Part shown: positions 52,036 through 60,607 of the stretch, one piece after another | Numbering within the stretch: position 1 is the first letter of the stretch | How the letters are laid out: every line of letters starts with the position of its first letter | Source: Nocardioides dokdonensis FR1436 | GTDB lineage: Bacteria; Actinomycetota; Actinomycetes; Propionibacteriales; Nocardioidaceae | Assembly (NCBI RefSeq): GCF_001653335.1 | Contig: NZ_CP015079.1 | Location: 992,001-1,056,000 of the forward strand | Direction: 5' to 3' | Length of the DNA: 64,000 bases | Translations under genes and position numbers: made by a program | The notes under the pieces: generated by a model | Databases searched by the model: none | The model's input: the letters and a program-made list of their open reading frames with translations, nothing else | Told to the model about the DNA's origin: nothing

Positions 52036-52362
52036 CTACTGCTCGCGGCGCTCCTGCAGGCGCTGCTGCGCCTCCGGCAGGTAGGCCAGGCACGGCGCCT
52101 CGGCGCCCGGGTGCTTCTCCTGCAGGTGGAAGGTCCACCGGTCCATCGCCGCCAGGTAGCCGTTGTCGGTGCCCGGCCGGTACGTCGACCACGGGCGGCG
52201 CTCGGTCCGCCCGGTGGCTCGGGACGAGGCCGAGGTGGTGCACTCCATGCAGGCGATCCGGTAGACGAACGACTGGTCGGCCCCCAGGTCGATGGTCACC
52301 GTCGACAGGGGCCCGGCCTCCGCCGCCGCCTTGCGTGCTCGCGCTGATCGTGTCGCCGCCAT
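52036..52362 (-). CDS. Small hypothetical protein with CxxC
   Basis: 108 residues; a basic N-terminus, then TVTIDLGADQSFVYRIACMECTTSASSRATGRTERRPWSTYRPGTDNGYLAAMDRWTFHLQEKHPGAEAPCLAYLPEA. The CMEC pair with the later His residues could bind a metal. It recalls small zinc-ribbon-like proteins of actinobacteria, but I do not recognise the family. It converges on the phosphatase gene with 4 bp between stops. Confidence 0.68.
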   Translation of the reverse strand: MAATRSARARKAAAEAGPLSTVTIDLGADQSFVYRIACMECTTSASSRATGRTERRPWSTYRPGTDNGYLAAMDRWTFHLQEKHPGAEAPCLAYLPEAQQRLQERREQ

Positions 52363-52412
52363 CGGGCCTCCCTCGTCGACGCGCGAGCCTACGCGCCCCT
52401 AGGGTGCGGCTC

Positions 52413-53237
52413 ATGGACTCCCCCGACGACCGCGAGCTCCTCACCGGCTACACCGACACGTGGTGGCAGGCCGTCCAGGACTTCACCGCCCTGCTGGAGG
52501 ACCTCGACGAGGCCGAGTGGGACGCCCCGACCGACCTGGCGGGCTGGGACGTGCGGGCCGTCGCCTCCCACGTCGCGCACCTGGAGTCGGTGCTGGCCAC
52601 CGGCGTGGAGGAGCACGCCGAGGTCGGCGAGCCCGCCCACGCGAGGGGCCTCATGAACCTCTACACCGAGATCGGCGTGGTGAACCGTCGCGGCGCCTCG
52701 CCCACGGCGATCATCGACGAGATCCGCTCCGCGACGACCACGCGGCGTACGGCGTTGCAGGCGGAGCCGCCCACCGACGCGGCGGGCAAGCCCGAGCGGG
52801 TCTTCGGCGGCGTGCCGTGGAGCTGGGGGCTGCTGCTGCGCAACCGGCCCCTCGACGTGTGGATGCACGAGCAGGACGTGCGCCGCGCCACCGGTCGGCC
52901 CGGCGGACTGGACAGCGTGCAGGCGCAGCACACGATCGACTACCTCGCGGAGTCGATGGGCTACGTGCTGGCCAAGAGGGCCGGCGCCCCGGTCGGCACC
53001 TCGCTGAGCGTGCACGTGGCGGGCTGCGAGCCGGTCAGCGTCGAGGTCGGCGACGACGGCCGCGGTCACGCCCTGCCCGGCCCTCCCGCCTCGCCCACGG
53101 TGACCCTGCACCTGGACCGGGACTCCTTCGTCCGCCTCGCCGGCGGACGCTGCGACGCGGAGCCGGGCGCGGTCCGGGTCGAGGGCGACCAGGAGCTCGG
53201 CCAGCGGGTGCTCGCCGCGATGGCCACCACCCCGTGA
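52413..53237 (+). CDS. Maleylpyruvate isomerase-family mycothiol-dependent protein
   Basis: 274 residues: an N-terminal DinB-like four-helix MDMPI domain (WWQAVQDFTALLEDLDEAEWDAPTDLAGWDVRAVASHVAHLESVLA, with the metal-type histidines) and NRPLDVWMHEQDVRRATGRPGG, then a C-terminal sterol-carrier-like beta domain (SLSVHVAGCEPVSVEVGDDGRGH). Family members use mycothiol as cofactor, as expected for an actinobacterium. The substrate is unknown. The stop overlaps the GTG of the SDR gene. Confidence 0.87.
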   Translation: MDSPDDRELLTGYTDTWWQAVQDFTALLEDLDEAEWDAPTDLAGWDVRAVASHVAHLESVLATGVEEHAEVGEPAHARGLMNLYTEIGVVNRRGASPTAIIDEIRSATTTRRTALQAEPPTDAAGKPERVFGGVPWSWGLLLRNRPLDVWMHEQDVRRATGRPGGLDSVQAQHTIDYLAESMGYVLAKRAGAPVGTSLSVHVAGCEPVSVEVGDDGRGHALPGPPASPTVTLHLDRDSFVRLAGGRCDAEPGAVRVEGDQELGQRVLAAMATTP

Positions 53238-54184
53238 GCCGACCCGAGAGCCGACCCGTGGACGCCTGGCAGCTCGCCGACATCCCCGACCAGGCCGGTC
53301 GCACCATCGTGGTGACCGGGCCGTCGGTGGGCGGGCTGGGCCACGTGACCGCCCTCGAGCTCGCGCGGCGGGGCGCCCGGGTGGTGCTGGCCGGCCGCAC
53401 GCGGACCAGGCTCGACGACGCCCGGGCCGCCATCGAGGCGGAGGTGCCCGGGGCAGACCTGGAGCCGCTGCTGGTCGACGTCTCCGACCTGGCCTCCGTA
53501 CGCCGCGCCGCGGCGGAGGCGGGCCGCTTCGGCCCGCTGGACGTCCTGGTCAACAACGCCGGGGTGATGGGCACCCGGGCCGCCCGCACCGCGGACGGCC
53601 TCGACCTGCAGATGGCCACGAACCACTTCGGGCCCTTCGCGCTGACCGGCCTGCTGCTGCCCCAGCTCGTCGACAGCGGGGCCGGCCGGGTCGTGACGGT
53701 GTCCTCGAACCTGCACCGCGCCGCCCGCAGCGCCCCGCTCGAGGATCCGCGCGGCCCCGCCCGTCGCACCTCGCCGTGGCTGACCTACGCCCGGTCCAAG
53801 CTGGCCAACCTGCTGTTCACCTTCGAGCTCGACCGCCGCTGCCGGGCCGCCGAGGTCCCGGTGCTGGCCACGGCCGCGCACCCCGGCTTCGCCGGCAGCC
53901 ACCTCGCCGTCAACGGGCAGTACGGCCGCACCAGCGGCGGCATCGCCACGATCCTCGACGCAGCCATCAAGGCGGTCTCCCAGCCGGTCGCCCACGGTGC
54001 GTGGCCGACCCTGATGGCCGCCACCGCCGACCTGCCCGGCGGCACCTACTGCGGACCGGGCGGCCTGGGCGAGATGGCCGGCGTGCCCCAGGTCGTCACC
54101 GCCCGGCGTCTCGCCCACGACGAGGTCGCCCAGCGCCGGCTCTGGGAGCTCAGCGAGCAGGTCACGGGAGTCCTGTACCCCTGA
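53234..54184 (+). CDS. Short-chain dehydrogenase/reductase (retinol dehydrogenase-like)
   Basis: 316 residues starting at a GTG that overlaps the preceding stop. Rossmann features: TIVVTGPSVGGLGHVTALELARRG (a variant of TGxxxGIG), DVLVNNAGVMG, VVTVSSNLHR and the catalytic YARSK. The family is NAD(P)-dependent and broad in substrate. A second GTG at 53258 is possible. Two strong hairpins follow the stop. Confidence 0.88.
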   Translation: MSRPESRPVDAWQLADIPDQAGRTIVVTGPSVGGLGHVTALELARRGARVVLAGRTRTRLDDARAAIEAEVPGADLEPLLVDVSDLASVRRAAAEAGRFGPLDVLVNNAGVMGTRAARTADGLDLQMATNHFGPFALTGLLLPQLVDSGAGRVVTVSSNLHRAARSAPLEDPRGPARRTSPWLTYARSKLANLLFTFELDRRCRAAEVPVLATAAHPGFAGSHLAVNGQYGRTSGGIATILDAAIKAVSQPVAHGAWPTLMAATADLPGGTYCGPGGLGEMAGVPQVVTARRLAHDEVAQRRLWELSEQVTGVLYP

Positions 54185-54236
54185 CCGGCGGAAGGAGGCC
54201 GGGGAGTGATTCCCGGGGACTGGACGGGCGAGTCGC

Positions 54237-54300
54237 GCACTTGTCGGGTGTTGCAACGCCTGACAAGTGCATGAGTCCCCGGCCGACCGGGGACTCATGC
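54237..54300. terminator. Double-hairpin bidirectional terminator
   Basis: Hairpin 1 (54237-54270) pairs GCACTTGTC with GACAAGTGC and continues inward as GGTGTTGCAACGCC. Hairpin 2 (54269-54300) has perfect 14-bp arms GCATGAGTCCCCGG/CCGGGGACTCATGC with a four-base loop. They sit between the convergent SDR and beta-propeller-like genes. Confidence 0.82.
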
Positions 54301-54309
54301 AGGGCGATC

Positions 54310-55812
54310 TCAGCGCTGCTCGTCGCGGACGCGGACGAGCCCGGCCAGGGTGGCGACGTACGCCGCCCCGTCGGGGCCGAGCGTGACGGCCGAGCGGTGG
54401 TCGTCGTGCAGGACGCCGCGGCCGGTGCGCACGGAGAAGGCGGTGCGGCCGGTGCGGACGTCGAGGGCGGTGAGGTACCACGCGTCGACGCCCAGCCAGC
54501 TCTTGCGCTTGGTGGCGGCGTAGACGAGCCCGGTCTTCAGCGAGAGCGCCGGCGTCGAGGAGGGCGAGACCACCTCGGAGGTCCAGGCGGGGACGCACTC
54601 GCGACCCACCACGTCGATGCGGGCCAGCCCGCCGGCAGGCACGCGGCCGAGGAGGGTGCGCAGCGGGCCGGTGTAGCCGTGCGTGTTGGCCACCACGACC
54701 CCGCGCCCGACCGCGACCAGGGAGCCCTCGGCGGCCGACGCGTCGTCCTCGAAGACCTCGGCCTGGCAGACGCGGGAACCGTCCGCGGTGTCGAGGACCA
54801 CGACGTGCATCCGCGGGTTGGCGTTGTCGGTGAAGGCGACCAGCCCGTCGGGCAGCACGGTCGGGGTGCTGCCGCTGCCCTGGCTGAGCTGGCCGGGCTT
54901 GGTGTCGCTGCCGCGCTCGTAGGTGGTGCTCCAGGACAGGACCGGCGTGCCACCGCGCACGTCGAGGCGGTGCACAGCGGCGACGGTGGCGACGTACACA
55001 CCCCCATCGGCCCCGGCGCTCAGCGGACGGGCGACCTCCTCGCCGAGGTCCAGCCCCTGCGGCGGCCCACCGAGCGGGTCGACGAAGCCGGCGCGGCCGG
55101 CGCGGCTGACGAACCAGGTGCGTCCGTCGGCGTCCGACAGCGTGGCCACCAAGCAGTCGTCGTCGGGCACCACGCCGGTGAGGTCGTGGGTCTCCTCGGT
55201 GGTCAGGTCGGGCTCGTCCGCACCGTCGGCGGTCGCGACCACGAGCACCCGGTTCCCGCTGGTCGGCACGACCACCCGGCCGGAGTCGTCGAGGTGGAAG
55301 GAGGCGGGCGCGCAGCCGTCACGCTCGGACAGGTCCTTGGTGGCCCGCGGGCGCATCGAGTCGGGGTCGATCACCCGCAGCTGCGGACCCGCGCGGGTGC
55401 CGCACAGGCCGACGATGCGGTCCTGGTCGTCGAAGGTCAGGCCGTCGCACTGCTCCAGGCCGTACCACGCGGAGTCGACGTCGGGGCTGAGCCCGAGCGG
55501 GCCGGGGGCCGGCTCCGCGCCGTCCTCGAGCGTGATCGGCTGCGCGGTGAACGGGCGGCCGGTGTAACCGGGGGTCACCAGCGCGCCCGACCCGGTCGGC
55601 ACCGGCAGCACCCCGTCGGGCAGCACGAGCACCACGCCGGTGACCACCACGAGCGCGAGCGCCCAGCCGCCGAGGACCCGGCGGGTCGGGCGCCAGAAGC
55701 GGCGTGCACGCGGGTGTGCCAGCGTCGCGAGCGCCGTCAACAGCACCAGCGGCCCGAGCCAGAACCACAGCAGGCCCAGGCCCAGCAGGACGACCGTGCG
55801 CTGGAACCTCAA
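54310..55812 (-). CDS. Membrane-anchored PQQ/beta-propeller-like protein
   Basis: About 500 residues from a TTG at 55812 that overlaps the upstream stop (TTGA). Two N-terminal hydrophobic segments (TVVLLGLGLLWFWLGPLVLLTAL and VLGGWALALVVVTGVVLVLP) precede a repetitive beta-rich region (GRVVVPTSGNRVLVVATADG, DGGVYVATVAAVHRLDVRGG, LKTGLVYAATKRKSWLGVDAWYLTALDVRTGRTAF, LGPDGAAYVATLAGLVRVR) typical of PQQ-type propeller blades. The propeller probably faces outside. No catalytic residues seen. Probably co-transcribed with the enoyl-CoA hydratase gene. Confidence 0.78.
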   Translation of the reverse strand: MRFQRTVVLLGLGLLWFWLGPLVLLTALATLAHPRARRFWRPTRRVLGGWALALVVVTGVVLVLPDGVLPVPTGSGALVTPGYTGRPFTAQPITLEDGAEPAPGPLGLSPDVDSAWYGLEQCDGLTFDDQDRIVGLCGTRAGPQLRVIDPDSMRPRATKDLSERDGCAPASFHLDDSGRVVVPTSGNRVLVVATADGADEPDLTTEETHDLTGVVPDDDCLVATLSDADGRTWFVSRAGRAGFVDPLGGPPQGLDLGEEVARPLSAGADGGVYVATVAAVHRLDVRGGTPVLSWSTTYERGSDTKPGQLSQGSGSTPTVLPDGLVAFTDNANPRMHVVVLDTADGSRVCQAEVFEDDASAAEGSLVAVGRGVVVANTHGYTGPLRTLLGRVPAGGLARIDVVGRECVPAWTSEVVSPSSTPALSLKTGLVYAATKRKSWLGVDAWYLTALDVRTGRTAFSVRTGRGVLHDDHRSAVTLGPDGAAYVATLAGLVRVRDEQR

Positions 55813-56654
55813 CGCTGGCGCGGCCCGAACTCCGGGGCGACCCGCTTGAACGCCGCCTCGCGGGCGACCTTGGTGTTGCGTGCGGCCAGCAGCCACGCCT
55901 GCTCCACCCGCTCGCGGAAGAAGGTGTGCCGGGCGCTGGAGGTCCAGGTGTCGTCGAAGAGCCGCTTGGCCGCCGCGAGCTGGTCGGGCGAGCGGCCCTT
56001 GAGCCGCTCCGCGAGCGCGTACGCCGCCGCCACGGGGTCGCTGTCGAGCTCGCTGACCAGGCCCAGGTCGTGGGCCTGCTTGCCCGACACCGTCTCGGCG
56101 GTCATGGTCAGGCGCTTGGCGACGTCGATCCCGACGACCTCCTTGAGCGAGCGCACCCCGGACATGTCGGGGATGATCCCCCACTTGCCCTCGAGCACCG
56201 ACCACTGCGAGTCGGGTGTCGCGATCCGGAAGTCGGCCGCGAGCGCGATCTGCAGGCCGCCGCCGAGGCAGTGCCCGTGCACGGCCGCGATCACCGGCAC
56301 CGGCAGCCGGCGCCAGGCCCAGCAGGCCTCCTGGAAGGTGTTGGTGCCGCGCCACGGGCGCGGGGCGAAGGCCAGGGCGACCCGTGCCGGCTCCCGCAGC
56401 ACCGAGGCGAAGTCGAGACCGGCGCAGAAGGCGTCCCCCTCGCCGGAGACGACGACCGCGCGCACGGACCTGTCGCGGCGCAGCCTGCGCGCCGTCGCCA
56501 CCAGGTCGTCGAGCAGCTGGAGGGTCAGCGCGTTGAGCTTCTCCGCACGGTCGAGCCGGACGTGGGCGATGCCGTCCTCGATGCTGCAGGAGACCCCGCT
56601 CAGGGCACTGCTCCGCTCACTGCTGGGGTCACTGCTGGTCGCACGGCTGCTCAT
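55809..56654 (-). CDS. Enoyl-CoA hydratase/isomerase (crotonase family)
   Basis: 281 residues. Oxyanion-hole segments are VVVSGEGDAFCAGLDF and AVHGHCLGGGLQIALAADFRIATPDSQWSVLEGKWGIIPDMSG, with family Glu and Asp residues in the second block. The N-terminal 25 residues are Ser-rich and may be disordered. Its role may be in beta-oxidation or another CoA-ester pathway. Divergent from pgm with very little spacing. Confidence 0.9.
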   Translation of the reverse strand: MSSRATSSDPSSERSSALSGVSCSIEDGIAHVRLDRAEKLNALTLQLLDDLVATARRLRRDRSVRAVVVSGEGDAFCAGLDFASVLREPARVALAFAPRPWRGTNTFQEACWAWRRLPVPVIAAVHGHCLGGGLQIALAADFRIATPDSQWSVLEGKWGIIPDMSGVRSLKEVVGIDVAKRLTMTAETVSGKQAHDLGLVSELDSDPVAAAYALAERLKGRSPDQLAAAKRLFDDTWTSSARHTFFRERVEQAWLLAARNTKVAREAAFKRVAPEFGPRQR

Positions 56655-56671
56655 GGGTGAATGATGCCCTC

Positions 56672-58324
56672 ATGAGCCATGAGCGTGCCGGGACCCTCGC
56701 CGAGCCGGGCGACCTGATCGACGTCGCGCACGTCGTGACCGCCTACTACACCGGCGTCCCCGACCCCGACGACCCCGACCAGCAGGTCGCCTTCGGCACC
56801 AGCGGGCACCGGGGCACCTCGCTGCGCACCGCCTTCAACGAGACCCACATCCTGGCCACCACCCAGGCCATCTGCGAGTACCGCCGCGAGCAGGGCTACG
56901 ACGGCCCGCTGTTCCTGGGTCGCGACACCCATGCGCTCTCGGAGCCGGCGTGGTCGACCGCGCTCGAGGTGCTCATCGCCAACGACGTCACCGTGCTGGT
57001 CGACGACCGCGACGGCTACACGCCCACGCCGGCGGTCTCGCACGCGATCCTGCGCGCCAACAAGGGGCGCACCGACGGGCCGGGCCTCGCCGACGGGATC
57101 GTGGTCACCCCGTCGCACAACCCGCCGGCCGACGGCGGTTTCAAGTACAACCCGCCGCACGGCGGCCCGGCCGACTCCGACGCCACGAAGGTGATCGCGG
57201 CGCGTGCCAACGAGCTGGTCCGCGCCGGCCTCGACGGCGTGCGCCGGGTGCCGTTCGCGCGGGCCCGCGCCGCGGCGGCGGCGTACGACTTCCTCGGGAC
57301 GTACGTCGACGACCTGCCGAGCGTGGTCGACCTCGAGGCGATCCGCCGGGCCGGGGTGCGCATCGGCGCCGACCCGCTGGGCGGCGCGTCGGTGGGCTAC
57401 TGGGGCGAGATCGCCGAGCGCCACGGGCTCGACCTGACCGTGGTCAACCCCCTCGTCGACCCCACGTGGCGCTTCATGACGCTCGACTGGGACGGCAAGA
57501 TCCGGATGGACTGCTCCTCGCCGTCGGCGATGGCCTCGCTGGTGGCCCAGAAGGACGCCTACGACATCGCGACCGGCAACGACGCCGACGCCGACCGGCA
57601 CGGCATCGTCACTCCCGACGCCGGGCTGATGAACCCCAACCACTTCCTGGCCGTGGCGATCGGGCACCTCTTCGGCGGCGCCCGTCCCGACTGGCCCGAC
57701 ACCGCGCGGATCGGCAAGACCCTGGTCTCCTCCTCGATGATCGACCGGGTCGCGGCGGGCGTCGGGAAGCCGCTGGTCGAGGTGCCGGTCGGGTTCAAGT
57801 GGTTCGTCCCCGGGCTGCTCGACGGCTCCTTCGGCTTCGGCGGCGAGGAGTCCGCGGGCGCCTCGTTCCTGCGCCGCGACGGCTCGACCTGGACGACCGA
57901 CAAGGACGGCCTGCTGCTGTGCCTGCTCGGCGCCGAGATCCTGGCGACCACCGGCGAGACCCCGTCGCAGCGCTACGCCGCCCTGGTCGCCGAGCACGGC
58001 GACCCGGCGTACGCCCGTGTGGACGCGCCGGCCACCCGCGAGCAGAAGGCTGCGCTCGCGGCGCTGAGCCCCGACGCCGTGACCGCCACCGAGCTCGCCG
58101 GTGAGCCGATCACCGCCCGGCTCACCGAGGCCCCCGGCAACGGCGCCGCGATCGGTGGCCTCAAGGTGACCACCGAGTCGGCGTGGTTCGCCGCGCGGCC
58201 CTCCGGCACCGAGGCCGTCTACAAGATCTACGCCGAGTCCTTCCGCGGGCCCGAGCACCTCGCCCAGGTGCAGGCGGAGGCCCGCGAGGTCGTCAGCGCC
58301 GCGCTCGGTGGCAGCGCCGGATGA
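56672..58324 (+). CDS. pgm: Phosphoglucomutase (alpha-D-glucose phosphate-specific)
   Basis: 550 residues. It interconverts glucose 1-phosphate and glucose 6-phosphate, linking glycolysis with glycogen, trehalose and cell-wall precursors. Signatures: VAFGTSGHRGTS, the phosphoserine loop IVVTPSHNPPADGGFKYNPPHGGPAD, the metal loop GNDADADRHG, the sugar loop FGFGGEESAGASFLR and the phosphate-binding RPSGTEAVYKIYAESF. The ATG at 56672 gives the usual SHERAGTLAEPGDLIDV start; a GTG at 56657 is possible. The stop overlaps the peptidase E gene (ATGA). Confidence 0.95.
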   Translation: MSHERAGTLAEPGDLIDVAHVVTAYYTGVPDPDDPDQQVAFGTSGHRGTSLRTAFNETHILATTQAICEYRREQGYDGPLFLGRDTHALSEPAWSTALEVLIANDVTVLVDDRDGYTPTPAVSHAILRANKGRTDGPGLADGIVVTPSHNPPADGGFKYNPPHGGPADSDATKVIAARANELVRAGLDGVRRVPFARARAAAAAYDFLGTYVDDLPSVVDLEAIRRAGVRIGADPLGGASVGYWGEIAERHGLDLTVVNPLVDPTWRFMTLDWDGKIRMDCSSPSAMASLVAQKDAYDIATGNDADADRHGIVTPDAGLMNPNHFLAVAIGHLFGGARPDWPDTARIGKTLVSSSMIDRVAAGVGKPLVEVPVGFKWFVPGLLDGSFGFGGEESAGASFLRRDGSTWTTDKDGLLLCLLGAEILATTGETPSQRYAALVAEHGDPAYARVDAPATREQKAALAALSPDAVTATELAGEPITARLTEAPGNGAAIGGLKVTTESAWFAARPSGTEAVYKIYAESFRGPEHLAQVQAEAREVVSAALGGSAG

Positions 58325-59049
58325 CGGGCACCATCCTGACGATGGGCGGTGGCGGCTTCTCGATGGCCGACGACGTGTCCGTCCCGGCGCCGCTCGACGA
58401 CCTGCTGCTGTCCCTGGTGCCGGTGCCGCGCGGTGCCGACGGCCCGCCGCGGGTCTGCTTCGTGGGCACCGCCAGCGGCGACTCCCCCGGCTACATCGAG
58501 CGCTTCGAGACCGCCTTCGCCGGCCGCGCGGAGACGTCCACCGTGCAGCTCTTCGACTACGGGACGATCCCCGGCGGTGACCTGCGCGCCCACGTGCTGG
58601 CGCAGGACGTCATCTACGTCGGCGGTGGCTCGACGGCCAACCTGCTGGTGCTGTGGCGCCTGCACGGCCTCGACGCGCTGCTGCGCGAGGCAGCGGGGGC
58701 CGGCACCGTCCTCACCGGCATCAGCGCCGGCATGAACTGCTGGTACGACGCCTCGGTCACCGACTCCTACGGCCCCCTGGCGGGCCTGTCCGACGGCGTG
58801 GGGCTGCTGCCCGGCAGCGCCTGCCCGCACTACGACGGCGAGGCCGAGCGCCGCCCGACGTACCTGGACCTGGTCGCCACCGGCCGCCTGCCCGACGGGT
58901 ACGCCGCCGACGACGGCGCCGCCCTGCTGTGGCGCGACGGAGAGCTCGTCGAAGCCGTCTCCGAGCGCCCCGGCGCCCGGGCCTTCCGCGTGCGCCGCCA
59001 GGGCGACGAGGCGGTCGAGGAGCCCCTCGACGTCCGCCTGCTGGCCTGA
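58321..59049 (+). CDS. Peptidase E / S51-family serine peptidase
   Basis: 242 residues. Residues around the nucleophile are LTGISAGMNCWYDASV; IYVGGGSTANLLVLWRLHG carries the conserved glycine-rich turn, and CPHYDGEAERRPTYLDLV the conserved His. Peptidase E hydrolyses Asp-X dipeptides; cyanophycinase is a relative, but no cyanophycin genes are visible. Translation is coupled to pgm (ATGA). The IS110-type element begins just after the stop. Confidence 0.9.
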   Translation: MTGTILTMGGGGFSMADDVSVPAPLDDLLLSLVPVPRGADGPPRVCFVGTASGDSPGYIERFETAFAGRAETSTVQLFDYGTIPGGDLRAHVLAQDVIYVGGGSTANLLVLWRLHGLDALLREAAGAGTVLTGISAGMNCWYDASVTDSYGPLAGLSDGVGLLPGSACPHYDGEAERRPTYLDLVATGRLPDGYAADDGAALLWRDGELVEAVSERPGARAFRVRRQGDEAVEEPLDVRLLA

Positions 59050-59069
59050 CCTCCCCACCACCGTTGGAT

Positions 59070-60300
59070 GCTCCTATGGATGGTCAAGTCCGTGGTGGGG
59101 GTTGATCAGGGCGGGGTAGATCTCGCGGGTGATGTAGCGCTTGAGGATGCGGGCTGCTTCGCGTTTGGAGAGGTCGCGTTGGTTGACGCGGCGGGCGAGG
59201 TAGGTCTTGGTGGGTTTGTGCCAGCGCATTCGTGAGAGCAGGACGCGGTGGATGGCAGCGTTGGCCTGACGGTCGCCGCCGCGGTTGAGCCTCGTGCGGT
59301 GGGTTTGGCCTGAGGAGGCCGGGACCGGCGCGGTGCCGACGAGCATCGCGAAGGCTGCTTCGGTGTGGATGCGTTCGGGGTTGGCGCCGGCGGTGACCAG
59401 GAGCTGTCCGGCGCAGTCGTGTCCGATGCCGTTGATGGCCATCAGGGCGGGGTTGATCTGTTCGACCAGGGGGTGGATCAGCGCCTCGAGGTCGGTGATC
59501 TCCTCGCTGAGGTGGCGGTGACGGCGGGCGAGGCTGCGCAGGGCGGCCTTGGTGGCGTGCAGGGGCTCTGCGATGTGCGCGGGGTCGGGTCGCAGTGCGG
59601 CGCAGGTGCGCACCAATGTGGGGGTGTCTAGGTGACGCAGGCGGTGGCGTAGGTCGTCCTCGGCGGTCACGATCAGTGCTTTGATCTGGCGCACGACGTC
59701 GGCGCGTTGCTGGACTGCTGAGCGTCGAGCGACACGCAGGTTGCGCAGCGCTTCGATGCGTCCGTCGCGGGCCTTGGGAGTGCCGGTGTGCGCTCCCGAC
59801 CACGCCGCGCGGGCGGCGGCTTCGGCGTCGATGGGGTCGGACTTGCCCTTGAGCCGGCGCGTGCGTCGATCTGGTCGATCGACCTCGATCAGGTCGGCGG
59901 TGGTGGCTGTGGCCAGGTGGCGTGCGAGTCCTAGGCCGTAGGCGCCGGTGCCCTCGATGCCGATCATCAGCACCGGTCCGAACGATTCCAGCCAGGCCAG
60001 CAGGGCCCGATGGCCGGATGTGTCAGCGTCGAAGTATTCGATGCCTAGCAGGCGTCCCAGTGAGTCGAGGGCGGCAGCGACGTGCTGATCGCGGTGGGTG
60101 TCGACTCCGCCGATCACCCCGACCCGTGGCGACGGCGGATCACCGAAGGCAGCGCTGGTCTCCTCGTGGGTGCAGTGCGATACGGGTGGTGCAGATGTCA
60201 TGGTGGTCATGCCGTCTCCTCTTGTGGTGGCGGTGGCGCCAGCCAGGCGAGGGCAGCGGACAGGACAGTGATCAGTGACGGCTGGGCACAAGCTCCTATG
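59070..60300 (-). mobile_element. IS110-family insertion sequence
   Basis: A transposase gene flanked by a 9-bp direct repeat GCTCCTATG at 59070-59078 and 60292-60300, with no evident terminal inverted repeats, as expected for IS110 elements. The right boundary is uncertain: an inverted repeat AGCCAGGCG/CGCCTGGCT (60241-60249 and 60316-60324) would place part of the non-coding end beyond 60300. Confidence 0.75.
59074..60210 (-). CDS. IS110-family transposase (DEDD/Transposase_20)
   Basis: 378 residues from the ATG at 60210, which has GAGGAG six bases upstream; the frame is open to a TTG at 60291. The N-terminal RuvC-like DEDD domain shows GVIGGVDTHRDQHVAAALD, MIGIEGTGAYG and LIEVDRPDRRTRRLKGKSDPIDAEAAARAA. 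The C-terminal domain has LMAINGIGHDCAGQLLVTAGANPERIHTEAAFAMLVGTAPVPASSGQTHRTRLNRGGDRQANAAIHRV with the conserved Ser. The frame is intact, so the element may be active. Confidence 0.95.
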   Translation of the reverse strand: MTTMTSAPPVSHCTHEETSAAFGDPPSPRVGVIGGVDTHRDQHVAAALDSLGRLLGIEYFDADTSGHRALLAWLESFGPVLMIGIEGTGAYGLGLARHLATATTADLIEVDRPDRRTRRLKGKSDPIDAEAAARAAWSGAHTGTPKARDGRIEALRNLRVARRSAVQQRADVVRQIKALIVTAEDDLRHRLRHLDTPTLVRTCAALRPDPAHIAEPLHATKAALRSLARRHRHLSEEITDLEALIHPLVEQINPALMAINGIGHDCAGQLLVTAGANPERIHTEAAFAMLVGTAPVPASSGQTHRTRLNRGGDRQANAAIHRVLLSRMRWHKPTKTYLARRVNQRDLSKREAARILKRYITREIYPALINPHHGLDHP

Positions 60301-60337
60301 AAGTCACGAGGCCCCCGCCTGGCTGGGTGCAGCACCC
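60211..60337 (-). ncRNA. Candidate IS110 bridge-RNA region
   Basis: The non-coding end upstream of the transposase can fold: AGCCAGGCG (60241-60249) pairs with CGCCTGGCT (60316-60324), and GGGTGCAGCACCC (60325-60337) is a self-complementary hairpin. IS110-group elements encode a bridge RNA at this place, on the transposase strand. The boundaries and the guide loops are not established here. Confidence 0.35.
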
Positions 60338-60436
60338 GGCAGCAGACCGACCGACAGATCCAGCGATGGACACCATGGTCAGTCGAGCAGCGAGTCAGGA
60401 CGACCTGCCACCAGGCACTCCATTCGTATCGTCACT

Positions 60437-60559
60437 GTCGAGCAGCGACGAGCGCCAGCGAGGAGCGTCGTCGAGACCCCGTGAGGACCGCGCTCACCGC
60501 ACGCCTTGGAGTCACGGGGTCTCGACGGACGCTCGAGCCTTCGGCCCTCCCTGCTCGAC
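60437..60559. repeat. Nocardioides-type compound inverted repeat
   Basis: Outer arms GTCGAGCAG (60437-60445) and CTGCTCGAC (60551-60559) and inner arms TCGAGACCCCGTGA (60471-60484) and TCACGGGGTCTCGA (60512-60525) form a nested inverted repeat. The left arm (cgagcagcgacgagcgcc..gtcgagacc) has the look of the GTCGAG-type dispersed repeats of Nocardioidaceae. It lies in the 397-bp gap between the transposase start and the acyl-CoA ligase gene. Confidence 0.7.
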
Positions 60560-60607
60560 CGACGACCAGGGGTTGTCGAGACCGGGCGAGCCTGGTGGGG
60601 TACGCAT

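Noticed and set aside
60506..60607. Upstream extension of the acyl-CoA ligase frame
   Set aside because: The extra 34 codons run through the dispersed inverted repeat, and the family begins near the GTG at 60608.
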